Source: Lachnospiraceae bacterium
GTDB lineage: Bacteria > Bacillota > Clostridia > Lachnospirales > Lachnospiraceae
Reading direction: 5' to 3'
Assembly: GCA_024694055.1 (NCBI GenBank)
Contig: JAILKC010000055.1
Location: 1 to 64,000, forward strand
DNA length: 64,000 nucleotides
The notes below the pieces were generated by a model that searched no databases, was not told the origin of the DNA, and saw nothing but the letters and a program-made list of their open reading frames with translations. Positions within the stretch are counted from its first letter, which is position 1, and each line of letters begins with the position of its first letter. Below, piece after piece: positions 1 through 8,173 of this stretch. The position numbers and the translations under genes were made by a program.

Positions 1-193
1 GCACTTCCAAATTCAGTGATTGTATAATTACAAAATTCAATGCTACAAGCAAAACACATATTATCCAAAAACACGCACCGGTCACAAAATTGGTGGCTGT
101 ACGCCATCCTAAAATGTTATGCCACGAGAATGATATTATCACGCTAAGTAAAAGAACGAATATTGATGCCAAAAGTTTTCTTATAAGATTCAT
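1..193 (-). CDS. partial small membrane protein (C-terminus beyond window)
   Basis: An open frame begins with ATG at 193 and runs off the left edge with no stop, giving 64 residues. It starts MNLIRKLLASIFVLLL and has two hydrophobic stretches (about residues 5-22 and 40-58) separated by a short polar loop, so it is an integral membrane protein. An AGGAG ribosome site lies 6 bases upstream and the start is 8 bases after the stop of the SPFH/zinc-ribbon gene, so the two are probably co-transcribed. No family is recognisable from this fragment. Confidence 0.6.
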   Translation of the reverse strand, partial: MNLIRKLLASIFVLLLSVIISFSWHNILGWRTATNFVTGACFWIICVLLVALNFVIIQSLNLEV

Positions 194-201
194 GAACGCT
201 C

Positions 202-1374
202 CTATTCTACCGGCTCTCCACATTCAGAGCAAAACTTCTTACCATATTCAATATCAGCGCCGCATTTGCATTTATGTTTAGCAAAAGAAAAACCACATTC
301 GTCACAGAATTTTGCGCCTTTTTTTACCATATTCCCACAATGTGGACAACTTATACCTTCCTCAATCATTTGCTCACCACATTCATTACAGAATTTGGAA
401 TTCATTGAATTCTTAGCACCACATTTGGGACATATCCTTGATTTTGAATCATAAGCAGGATTCATGTTGGGGTTATTAAGATTAGAAACCATTCCCATGC
501 CTACTCCCATGCCTACTCCTCCGGCTGCTAATGCTCCCGCAACTCCGCTTTCATTCTTGGCCGCAGATTCGTATACATCAAACGACCTCTTCGTAACGTA
601 CCTGCCATCGCCCATTATTTCGAATTCCGCCTTATTCTCCAAAATTGAATTTATTTTCTCAAAATCCTCATCTGGGAAGTTGACTGATTCAACATAAAAA
701 TTGACTACTCTAAGTCCATATTTTTCAAATTCTGATAACAACTTTTCTTTCGATTTATCAGATATATCTTCTAATCGAGCTGATATCTCAAGAGCAGATA
801 TTTTCTCATTTATTATTGTTTCAGCTATAACTGATTTTGTTTTTAACACCACTAAACCGCGATAAAAATCGCGAACCTTATCATATTTAACATAATCAGC
901 ACGACTCATCCCACCAATTAGTTCTTTAAAAAAAAGCTTGCTATCAACCAATTTTAGTCCCATTTGTCCAAAAGCTCTTATTCGCAAGCGAACAAAGTAT
1001 TTTGGATCGACTATCGAAATTGGATCCGACGTTCCCCAATAAACATCCAATTTGGTTGCAATATTTATAAAGTATATTTCCGCTGAGAACGGAGTCTTCT
1101 TTCCAAACGGAGCGTTTACAACTTTACAAAGGATCGGTAGATTCTTTGTCTCAAGCGTATATGTTCCGGCTTCCATAACATCATAGATTTCTCCGCCCTT
1201 AACAAAAAGAGCTACTTGTCCTTCCTGAACAACCACCTGCGAACCCCATACGATTCCCTCTGCAGGATACTTATATACAATCCAGTCTCGTCCTCGTAAA
1301 CCATCAAACTTGACAACATCAAATATCCCTGATTTAATATCCCCTACTGCATTTGCTCCATCGAATGCGTTCAT
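202..1374 (-). CDS. SPFH-domain protein with three C-terminal zinc ribbons (YdjI-like)
   Basis: Residues about 30-265 form an SPFH/band-7-like domain of the type annotated as virion core protein or YdjI-like. A glycine/methionine-rich linker (about 280-310) follows, then three CxxC...CxxC zinc ribbons (CPKCGAKN..FCNECGE, CPHCGNMV..FCDECG, CKCGADIE..FCSECGE). There is no signal peptide or membrane span, so it is cytoplasmic or peripheral at the membrane. B. subtilis YdjI acts in a membrane-stress module; a similar role here is inference. The start has AGAGGAGA about 6 bases upstream. It is divergent from the XRE regulator and followed by a small membrane protein. Confidence 0.8.
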   Translation of the reverse strand: MNAFDGANAVGDIKSGIFDVVKFDGLRGRDWIVYKYPAEGIVWGSQVVVQEGQVALFVKGGEIYDVMEAGTYTLETKNLPILCKVVNAPFGKKTPFSAEIYFINIATKLDVYWGTSDPISIVDPKYFVRLRIRAFGQMGLKLVDSKLFFKELIGGMSRADYVKYDKVRDFYRGLVVLKTKSVIAETIINEKISALEISARLEDISDKSKEKLLSEFEKYGLRVVNFYVESVNFPDEDFEKINSILENKAEFEIMGDGRYVTKRSFDVYESAAKNESGVAGALAAGGVGMGVGMGMVSNLNNPNMNPAYDSKSRICPKCGAKNSMNSKFCNECGEQMIEEGISCPHCGNMVKKGAKFCDECGFSFAKHKCKCGADIEYGKKFCSECGEPVE

Positions 1375-1390
1375 ATCTAGTCTCCTCTAT

Positions 1391-1434
1391 ATATGCGTAA
1401 TAAGCATATGTTGCTTAATACTCAAATAGCATAT
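1391..1434 (-). promoter_or_regulatory. candidate promoter and ATATGC/GCATAT operator of the SPFH gene
   Basis: On the minus strand TTGAGT (1425-1420) and TATTAC (1402-1397) are separated by 17 bp, 23 bases from the SPFH start. A perfect inverted repeat, ATATGC (1391-1396) and GCATAT (1404-1409), spans the -10 box, and a third GCATAT lies at 1429-1434. The divergently encoded XRE repressor is the obvious candidate ligand, but that is inference. Confidence 0.4.
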
Positions 1435-1495
1435 CACATCCTGTCGTAAAATGGAAGAAAAACTTGAATAATGGGGAAATGAAGGAGGTGGCTCC

Positions 1496-1834
1496 ATGGA
1501 ATTTGATGCAGAAGGATTTGGCATGCGACTAAAGCAACATCGGATCAGGAATCATCTTACTCAAAAAGCCCTCGCAGAGCTGATTAATACAAACACAAGT
1601 TCAATTTCTCATTTAGAAAACGGAACTCATAGCCCATCGCTTAATACTCTGATCAAATTGTGCAGTGTTCTGGAGATTGGCGTAGATGATCTTCTTGCAG
1701 ACAGTCTTCCGAATCGTGATGTTTTTCTAGACATGGACATTTCAAAATTGCTATCAAACTGCACTGAATTTGAGAAGCAGGTAATCAGGGATGTGATTAT
1801 TGCATTAAAGAAAAGTCTTAAAAAGGGCAACTGA
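1496..1834 (+). CDS. XRE/Cro-type HTH transcriptional regulator
   Basis: This 112-residue protein has an XRE helix-turn-helix at residues 9-64: LKQHRIRNHLTQKALAELI, then the recognition-helix region SSISHLENGTHSPSLNTL. A roughly 45-residue C-terminal helical tail probably serves for dimerisation. The start is fixed by AAGGAGG 7 bases upstream of ATG. It is divergent from the SPFH gene and 36 bp upstream of the DUF975 gene on the same strand, so it likely regulates one or both and itself. There is no metabolite-binding or peptidase domain. Confidence 0.85.
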   Translation: MEFDAEGFGMRLKQHRIRNHLTQKALAELINTNTSSISHLENGTHSPSLNTLIKLCSVLEIGVDDLLADSLPNRDVFLDMDISKLLSNCTEFEKQVIRDVIIALKKSLKKGN

Positions 1835-1870
1835 TTTTCCATTGTTCACGTAAAGAGAGAGGAGTTAATT

Positions 1871-2614
1871 ATGGAATTCACAAGAGCAGAACTTAAGGCA
1901 CAGGCCAAGGAACAGTTGGCCGGAAAGGTATGGAAGCTGTTTTTATGCACACTCGTAGCATGCTTACCCGCTATTATCGTGAGCAGCATACAGAGTGCTT
2001 CAACGATTGCGAACGGAGGCGTTCCGGGACCTTTCGCATCAATGCTTACATCAGTTATCAACATTCTTATAACACCGGCATTATCACTCGGTCTTATAAT
2101 GGTATATTTGAACGTAACTTACGGTGATGAGCCTCAGGTATCAACAGTATTTGAGCCTTTCAAGCGTAACTATGGCAAGACCATCGCACTTACACTTCTT
2201 GTAGGCTTATTCGTGATCCTGTGGACATGTCTTTTCATCATTCCCGGTATCATCATGGCTTATGCATATTCACAGGCTTGCTACATCTTAGCTGAGAATC
2301 CCGATATGTCAGCCATGGATTGTATCCGTGAGAGTAAGCGCATCATGAAGGGTCGTAAGATGGATCTGTTCATACTTGAGCTTTCATTCCTGCCCTGGGC
2401 ACTTTTGGTTATTGTCACAGCAGGTATCGCATCAATCTATGTAACACCTTACATGTCACTTACAATGACCAACTTCTATCACAGGATCAAGAAGGGCGGA
2501 GATCAGGCTGGTGACTATAGCACATCTGCTACAGATACGATCACAGATATCATCGAGAATGCTTCTGACAAAGTAGAAGCAACTGTTGAAAACGTAACTG
2601 ATCATATCAACTGA
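1871..2614 (+). CDS. DUF975 family integral membrane protein
   Basis: A 247-residue protein with a DUF975-like organisation: a charged N-terminal helix (RAELKAQAKEQLAGKVWKL), about five or six membrane segments between residues 25 and 215, and a hydrophilic acidic C-terminal tail. The central segment (FIIPGIIMAYAYSQACYILAENPDMSAMDCIRES) is typical of the family, whose function is unknown. GAGAGGAG precedes the ATG by 6 bases. It is probably in an operon with the upstream XRE gene and ends at the hairpin at 2661-2684, where it converges with the short minus-strand ORF. Confidence 0.85.
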   Translation: MEFTRAELKAQAKEQLAGKVWKLFLCTLVACLPAIIVSSIQSASTIANGGVPGPFASMLTSVINILITPALSLGLIMVYLNVTYGDEPQVSTVFEPFKRNYGKTIALTLLVGLFVILWTCLFIIPGIIMAYAYSQACYILAENPDMSAMDCIRESKRIMKGRKMDLFILELSFLPWALLVIVTAGIASIYVTPYMSLTMTNFYHRIKKGGDQAGDYSTSATDTITDIIENASDKVEATVENVTDHIN

Positions 2615-2655
2615 TAGCTTAGAATAATCACAGAATGGTGGCATGCTCGCCATAT

Positions 2656-2709
2656 TAAAAAAGGGGACTGCAGCGCAGTCCCCTAAAATATTGTTCTTTT
2701 CAGGCATCT
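2656..2709 (-). terminator. rho-independent terminator, copy 1 of a duplicated 52-bp element
   Basis: The stem GGGGACTGC/GCAGTCCCC (9 bp, 3-base loop, 2663-2683) is followed on the minus strand by six T (2662-2657) and is the strong terminator for the short ORF at 2773-2925. On plus it may also stop the DUF975 transcript, with a poorer T-tract. The same 52 bp recurs inverted at 8174-8225 with only two changes, both in the loop. Confidence 0.85.
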
Positions 2710-2772
2710 TCAAGCATAGACTGCAGAATATCCTGCAATCTTATCAGCTCTTCTGCCATATCCTATCTGCAC

Positions 2773-2925
2773 TTACGCTTCGATATCTCTCTCAGCGTCT
2801 TCCTTCAATTCTCTTACAAGTTCTTTTGCAAGTTCAACATTATTTTCTTCCAAAGCATTCTCTATTTTGGATAATGCCCTAAGGAGTTTTCTGCAATATG
2901 CTACAAATTCTTTCATATCTTCCAT
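2773..2925 (-). CDS. 50-residue acidic helical protein, unknown function
   Basis: The reading frame from ATG at 2925 to TAA at 2773 encodes 50 residues, beginning MEDMKEFVAYCRKLLRALSK and ending AERDIEA. AGGGAGG lies 6 bases upstream of the ATG. The product is charged, predicted almost wholly helical and has heptad-like leucines. The only other frame before the terminator is a 19-codon one (2700-2759) whose stop falls inside the duplicated element. The good ribosome site and dedicated terminator argue it is real; I recognise no family. It is not the 1273-residue protein's partner by overlap: 60 bp separate them. Confidence 0.55.
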   Translation of the reverse strand: MEDMKEFVAYCRKLLRALSKIENALEENNVELAKELVRELKEDAERDIEA

Positions 2926-2985
2926 AAAAAACCTCCCTAACGGTATAAATATTATAGCATTACATTTAACCGTGTGCCATAATAA

Positions 2986-5900
2986 TTATGCCATAACATC
3001 CATTTTATGGGCAATCTTGCCGCCTTTTACCTGATCCTCAGGGAAATATACATACAGCATCTCACCTCTGTGGAATGCCACAAACAGAAGATTGCATACT
3101 ATCTTAAAATGAGTCGTCTCGGCATGATCCCATGCAGATTCACTTATCTTAAGTTCGAGATTGCCTGATCTTATATGAATGCATCCAAAGCCCAAGAACT
3201 TATATCTGTCATCTCCCAATTCACAATAGATCGCTACACTTCTGTACCATAGCCATATAAGGAATATCATACCGGCCAAGAACATTGCAGCACATAAGAT
3301 GATCAATGCCTTTTGCAGTGTACTAAGTGAATTCCACCAGTCCTTTATCTTTTGAGACAGGCTCTTATGAGAATTGTCAGTATCAAGATCATTCATGGTA
3401 GTATCTTTGCCTTTTTCAGATATCTTGGGCATGATCTTTTCAACAGTCTCTTTCTTTTCATTATCGGGCTTTTCGGATTTATTAAATACACTTTTAACAC
3501 TGTTTTTAAGCCTGTCTATTCCGGGATGAATAAGACTTGGAATTACTCCGGACACGGTCACTGACGCTTCTGCCGTATTGCCCGCATTATCAGAGACTGT
3601 CACGGTATATACACCGTCTAACCCGGCTATGAATACCGATCCGCTTCCACTTTCAGGACCGCTCCATGTAAAACTGCTTTGATTGATCCCTGAAGAATCA
3701 TCGTTTGCGTATGCGCTTAGCATTGCTGCTTTGCCTTTTGCGATAAGCTCACAGGATGCAGTAATAACAGGTGCCACTTTGTCGATATTGGTCACCGTCA
3801 GGCTGTAGTACTCAGTATTGCCGTGCCGGTCTCTTACCGCGACCTTCACCTCTCCATTATCTTCTACCGATATACTGTCATCATCTGTCCATGAATCACC
3901 ACTGTCATAAGAGAAGCAATTATCCGGCAAACCGACTCCATCCGTTCCGTCCGGATTTATGTCAACCGCATCAAAAGATACTTCTACATCGCCATTGGTC
4001 CAGTATCCAGGATACAGATCGTGTCTTACGCTTGGACTGTATTCATCAATAAAATCAATGACCATACTTCTTTGAGCGATATTGCCAAGTTTATCTCTTA
4101 CGGCAAAATCCACCCTTCCGTTTCCGTTATAAGTGCGTGTAGTTGCGTCAGTCCATGTCGCACCACCATCATAGCTATATGGCTGAATATCAAGTCCTGA
4201 ACCAACACGTCCGTCTGAAAGCATGTCATCACACTCTACCGTAAGCGTAGTCTGCCTTAAATTCTTGGTGTCATCATACTCAAACTTAAGTATCCTGGGT
4301 TCTTCATGATCTATATTGGAAATGGTGAAAGAAGTCTCCGTGATATTTCCAAGCTTATCACGTGATAAAACCGTATAATCACCGTTATCTTCATAAAGAT
4401 GAACGTATTCATCGCACCAGTTAAGACCACCATCATAGCTGAAAGGCTTATCATCAAGGCCGCATCCATCACGCCCGTCAGGCTGATTATCATTGATCTC
4501 TACGATAGTGAAAGTCACGCCTTCTTTTATCCAATCCACAGGCGGGTCAAGTGTATATTCAATGACGGTAGGCGATGTAAAGTCTATATTGCTTATCTCA
4601 ATGCTGTAGCCGGTGGTATTGTCATTTTTATCCTTAACAAGGATTTCAAGCACACAATTATCATCCACTATGATCTTGGGATCATCAGTCCACGTCTGAC
4701 CGCCGTCAAAGGAATAACACTCATCGGGCAGACCTATTCCGGGTTGACCGTTCGGTTTATCATCAGATGAATCAAGTATCACCTCTATGCTTTCCGTGGT
4801 CCATTCCTCAGTGGATACACTATGTGTGACTACAGGGGGATAATCATCAATATTCTCAATGTTAAATTCCTTGGATGAAGTGTTACCAAGCTTATCCTTG
4901 ACCATAAACGTAAATGATATGTTATGGTCGACGTATAATCTGTTCTCATCAGTCCATGTCTGTCCTCCGTCATAGCTGTATGGCATATCCGCAAGCCCAC
5001 AGCCATTTCTTCCATCAGCCATGATATCATCACAATCCGCAACTACCTCCAAAGTACGAAGATTGTCCGTATGATCATAGTCGCATGACAGAATTCTTGG
5101 AGCTTCATGATCTATATTGCCTATGGTGAATTCAAACTCCAAAGTATTAAGCAGTCTGTCTCTTATAAGAACCTTGTAATCACCGTTTTCCTCATAAAAC
5201 TGCGTGGATTTATAGGTCCAGGTCTGCCCTCCGTCATAACTGTAGGGGCGAGAATGCAAGCCGCATCCCGGGGTACCGGTCGGCTGTATATCATCCACAT
5301 CGTCAAGGCTAAGCGTCACCCCTTCCTTCACCCAGTCCGTAGGATCAAGAGTATATGCCACTACGGTAGGCGCCGTAATATCTATGTTGGTCACATTCAT
5401 GCTGTAATAGGCTTTATTGCCGTTTTTGTCACGAACAACAACACTTACTCTTTGATTGTCATTTACCGTTATATTGCCATCCGAAGACCATGTACGTCCG
5501 CCATCATATGAGTAGCAGTCTTCAGGCAGGCCAATTCCGTCGCTTCCGTCCGGATTCTTATCGATTGCCGAAAAAATAACCGTCACAGGATCTTTGGTCC
5601 ATGTAGTCTTGGACAGTTCGTGACTGATCTGCGGAGCATGATCGTCTATATTGTCAATTGTTACATCATGCTCTGCAACATTGCCAAGCCTGTCTCTTAC
5701 ATATATGTGAATTGTCTTATTCTGTTCGGTAGAATAACATGGCGAAGTTGACCATGTCTGACCTCCGTCGTAACTGTATGGCTTAGGATCAAGTCCTGCA
5801 CCGGTGCGTCCGTCAGCCATGACATCATCACACGTAAGCTCTATAGTGACACTTCGTCTGTTCGGACTGTGATCATAATCACAGTTAAGTATCCTCGGGG

Positions 5901-6807
5901 CCTCGTTATCGATATTGGAGATGGTAAAGGTAGTCGTAGTGGTATTTCCCACTTTATCTCTTGCCATTACGCTGTAAGTTCCGTTCTGTGTATAAAGATG
6001 TGAGGTATCCGAAGTCCAACTTGTTCCGTTATCATAGCTGTAAGGAGATGAATCCAGACCACTTCCGTCACTCCCGTCAGGCTGAGGATCTCTGACATCC
6101 AGCATGGTCAGTCTTACACCCTCTTTTACCCAACATGACGGATCCAAAAGATAGGATACTATCATCGGAGCAGTCACATCTATATTGCTTACATTGACGG
6201 AATACACTGCTCCTCCAGAACTTGAATTACCGTCGGTAGCAAGCGAAAAAGTATAGTTGCCGTTCTCGGTTATATGGAAATGACCGTTGTCATAGGCCGT
6301 TCCGTTTTGGATATACGGGTTGGATGCAACACCCATTCCATGACTTTCATAGCTTACATCTATGTAGAAATCCTTACACCAGTCACTGGTGCTTCTTGTA
6401 TATGTCACATATCCTACAACGGCTCCGCTTCCATATCCGCATCCCATCTCATAGTAAGTATAGGATTCACTTCTTGTCTCACTGTGCGGGCAACTCTCAC
6501 CTCCTCTGTCGCCGTGATACGATGCTCCGCATCTGTTACATTCCGATGTACCCCATGAATCACCCCAGTAATGGAGTGTTCCTCCGCAGGGAATTTCTAT
6601 ATCCCTGCTTCCACTGCACTGGATGTTATAGCATCCTCCACCGCTGTCGCTGTTGCCGGTATGAACATGATATATGGGATAGGTAACCGATTCTTCTGCA
6701 GCATGTGCAGTGATCGGAAGAATATACAGCATAATAAGCTGTATGAGCGAAAAGAATATTATGCCCGGGAATATCGGTCCGGGCTTTTTATGTACAAAAA
6801 AAGACAT
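2986..6807 (-). CDS. large membrane-anchored surface protein with 3x(A-B-C) Ig-like repeats
   Basis: This 1273-residue protein has a signal peptide (residues 1-36, ending AHA). A Cys/His-rich module follows (about 45-145), then a linker to 214. Nine repeats of about 88-91 residues (215-1013) each carry a [PC]YSYDGGQTW-like core and end in a NID..AP junction. A tenth, shorter Ig-like domain spans 1014-1087 and a charged stalk follows. One membrane span (about 1166-1187) precedes a cytoplasmic tail of about 85 residues. The repeats are of three types in strict A-B-C order, repeated three times with a 266-residue period. There is no LPXTG motif, so anchoring is by the membrane span. Likely adhesion or matrix scaffold; function unknown. 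AAGGAGG lies 5 bases before the ATG. Confidence 0.85.
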   Translation of the reverse strand: MSFFVHKKPGPIFPGIIFFSLIQLIMLYILPITAHAAEESVTYPIYHVHTGNSDSGGGCYNIQCSGSRDIEIPCGGTLHYWGDSWGTSECNRCGASYHGDRGGESCPHSETRSESYTYYEMGCGYGSGAVVGYVTYTRSTSDWCKDFYIDVSYESHGMGVASNPYIQNGTAYDNGHFHITENGNYTFSLATDGNSSSGGAVYSVNVSNIDVTAPMIVSYLLDPSCWVKEGVRLTMLDVRDPQPDGSDGSGLDSSPYSYDNGTSWTSDTSHLYTQNGTYSVMARDKVGNTTTTTFTISNIDNEAPRILNCDYDHSPNRRSVTIELTCDDVMADGRTGAGLDPKPYSYDGGQTWSTSPCYSTEQNKTIHIYVRDRLGNVAEHDVTIDNIDDHAPQISHELSKTTWTKDPVTVIFSAIDKNPDGSDGIGLPEDCYSYDGGRTWSSDGNITVNDNQRVSVVVRDKNGNKAYYSMNVTNIDITAPTVVAYTLDPTDWVKEGVTLSLDDVDDIQPTGTPGCGLHSRPYSYDGGQTWTYKSTQFYEENGDYKVLIRDRLLNTLEFEFTIGNIDHEAPRILSCDYDHTDNLRTLEVVADCDDIMADGRNGCGLADMPYSYDGGQTWTDENRLYVDHNISFTFMVKDKLGNTSSKEFNIENIDDYPPVVTHSVSTEEWTTESIEVILDSSDDKPNGQPGIGLPDECYSFDGGQTWTDDPKIIVDDNCVLEILVKDKNDNTTGYSIEISNIDFTSPTVIEYTLDPPVDWIKEGVTFTIVEINDNQPDGRDGCGLDDKPFSYDGGLNWCDEYVHLYEDNGDYTVLSRDKLGNITETSFTISNIDHEEPRILKFEYDDTKNLRQTTLTVECDDMLSDGRVGSGLDIQPYSYDGGATWTDATTRTYNGNGRVDFAVRDKLGNIAQRSMVIDFIDEYSPSVRHDLYPGYWTNGDVEVSFDAVDINPDGTDGVGLPDNCFSYDSGDSWTDDDSISVEDNGEVKVAVRDRHGNTEYYSLTVTNIDKVAPVITASCELIAKGKAAMLSAYANDDSSGINQSSFTWSGPESGSGSVFIAGLDGVYTVTVSDNAGNTAEASVTVSGVIPSLIHPGIDRLKNSVKSVFNKSEKPDNEKKETVEKIMPKISEKGKDTTMNDLDTDNSHKSLSQKIKDWWNSLSTLQKALIILCAAMFLAGMIFLIWLWYRSVAIYCELGDDRYKFLGFGCIHIRSGNLELKISESAWDHAETTHFKIVCNLLFVAFHRGEMLYVYFPEDQVKGGKIAHKMDVMA
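3769..6165 (-). repeat. three tandem ~798-bp supra-repeats inside the surface-protein gene
   Basis: Each unit encodes three Ig-like domains (A 90, B 88, C 88 residues). Units start at residues 215, 481 and 747, a constant 266-residue step. A domains carry LDP..W[VI]KEGV, B domains RIL..YD and CDD[VIM]xxDGR, and C domains [ED][EDN]CYSYDGG. Same-type domains resemble each other more than neighbours do, which points to duplication of a three-domain unit. Confidence 0.85.
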
Positions 6808-6818
6808 ACTACCTCCTT

Positions 6819-6849
6819 AGGTCATATTTGATCGATAAACTGATGACCT
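6819..6849 (-). promoter_or_regulatory. inverted repeat in leader abutting the ribosome site of the surface-protein gene
   Basis: AGGTCAT (6819-6825) and ATGACCT (6843-6849) form a perfect 7-bp inverted repeat with a 17-base spacer. In the minus-strand transcript the hairpin ends directly before AAGGAGG. It could be an operator or an RNA structure controlling ribosome access; the sequence does not decide between them. Confidence 0.35.
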
Positions 6850-6941
6850 ATGCGCGGTTATATGTCTGTATAACGAATTTGAGTGATTGAATTATATATT
6901 AGCGCACGCAAAATGGCAAGAACTTTTTTGGCTTTTTCGTA

Positions 6942-6970
6942 TTGCACTATGCAAACATCTGTTCTATAAT
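6942..6970 (+). promoter_or_regulatory. sigma-A promoter of dinB with LexA-like box in the spacer
   Basis: TTGCAC (6942-6947) and a perfect TATAAT (6965-6970) are separated by 17 bp. The spacer holds AAC-ATCT-GTT, part of a 14-base match (6952-6965; 11 of 14 by my count) to the Gram-positive LexA/DinR operator CGAACRNRYGTTYC. The expected transcription start is at or within a base or two of the ATG at 6977, implying a leaderless mRNA. Confidence 0.65.
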
Positions 6971-6976
6971 GTGCTT

Positions 6977-8164
6977 ATGAGATATGTATTGCACATCGAC
7001 GTGAACAGCGCATTTTTGGCATGGTCAGCAGTATACAGGCTTAAAGAACTTGGGCAAAAGGATGATTTAAGAGAGATACCTTCCGTTGTCGGCGGAGATG
7101 AAGCATCAAGGCACGGTATCGTACTTGCCAAGTCCACTCCCGCGAAGAAATATGGGATTGAGACCGCGGAACCCATAGCTGCAGCCAGACGCAAGTGCCC
7201 GGGGCTTGTGATCGTACCGTCCGATTTTCAGACTTATAAGAAGTATTCCAATGCATTTATCGATATTTTAAGAGCTCATACCGATGAAGTATATCAGTAC
7301 AGTATAGATGAAGCATGGGCGGTTTTTGACGGCTTTTTTGATTCGAATGAACAGGTTACGGCTTTTGCCTATTCTCTTAAGAGCGAGATATATGATAAGC
7401 TTGGTTTTACCGTCAACATAGGCGTTTCCACCAAGTTTACACTGGCCAAGATCGCGGGCGATTTTGAAAAGCCTGACAAAGTGCATACTCTTTTTGAAGA
7501 AGAAGTCCCTTATAAGCTTTGGCCACTTCCCGTGAATGTCATTTTATATGTCGGCAAAAGTATGACCTCATCTTTGCGTAAGCTTGGCATACTCACAGTT
7601 AAGGATCTTTATGATGCCGATCCGCAGATCATCTCTGACAATCTGGGTAAATTCGGTCTGTCCATATGGGAAAGCGCAAGAGGGGCTGATATTGATCCTT
7701 CAGGATGGGAAGAATCAGAACAGAAGGGATACGGCAACAGCACCACCACTGCTTCCAATACGGAAGATTGGAGTACGGCGCGCAAGATACTTATGATGCT
7801 TGCGGATCGTGTAGGTAAGCGTCTAAGAGAAGATGAGGTCTATGCCACCTGTATCAGTGTATCCGCCAGATATTCAGATTTTGATCACAGAAGCCGTCAG
7901 ACTACCATAGAGACGCCTACATCATCAACTTCGGATATATATGATCATGCCTGTCTTTTGCTTGGAGAATTCTGGAATGAGGACAGACCCATAAGACAAT
8001 TGGGGATCAGAGTAACGAAAGTTACGTCCGAACGGTATGAACAGCTGTCACTTTTTGATACCGCCTTAACAGACTGTGATAAGCGCATCAAAGCAGACCG
8101 GGCCATGGATGAGCTCCGCGCCCGTATGGGCAAGAATGCCGTAAGACGTGGCAATGAGATATGA
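6977..8164 (+). CDS. dinB: Y-family DNA polymerase (DinB/UmuC type)
   Basis: A translesion DNA polymerase of the DinB/UmuC superfamily. The catalytic carboxylates are visible in HIDVNSA (near the N-terminus) and YSIDEAW. The little-finger domain follows and the C-terminus carries QLSLF, a good beta-clamp-binding motif. I start it at ATG 6977 (MRYVLHIDVN), giving 395 residues: the in-frame extension to 6887 adds a 30-residue hydrophobic leader not found in the family and would place the promoter inside the gene. No ribosome site precedes 6977, consistent with leaderless initiation. A LexA-like operator suggests SOS control. It ends at the terminator copy at 8174-8225. Confidence 0.9.
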   Translation: MRYVLHIDVNSAFLAWSAVYRLKELGQKDDLREIPSVVGGDEASRHGIVLAKSTPAKKYGIETAEPIAAARRKCPGLVIVPSDFQTYKKYSNAFIDILRAHTDEVYQYSIDEAWAVFDGFFDSNEQVTAFAYSLKSEIYDKLGFTVNIGVSTKFTLAKIAGDFEKPDKVHTLFEEEVPYKLWPLPVNVILYVGKSMTSSLRKLGILTVKDLYDADPQIISDNLGKFGLSIWESARGADIDPSGWEESEQKGYGNSTTTASNTEDWSTARKILMMLADRVGKRLREDEVYATCISVSARYSDFDHRSRQTTIETPTSSTSDIYDHACLLLGEFWNEDRPIRQLGIRVTKVTSERYEQLSLFDTALTDCDKRIKADRAMDELRARMGKNAVRRGNEI

Positions 8165-8173
8165 TTATTCTAT

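Noticed and set aside
2643-2882. Plus-strand ORF across the terminator and small ORF
   Set aside because: It crosses the terminator stem and is antisense to the better supported 50-residue ORF.
2986-3300. LPXTG sortase signal on the repeat protein
   Set aside because: No LPXTG-like motif; the membrane span is followed by an 85-residue tail rather than a short basic tail.
4399-5511. Plus-strand ORFs antisense to the surface-protein gene
   Set aside because: They are shadows of the repeat coding frame, lack ribosome sites and have no recognisable domains.
6887-6976. N-terminal extension of the polymerase
   Set aside because: The extra 30 residues do not fit the family and the stretch contains the -35 and -10 boxes.
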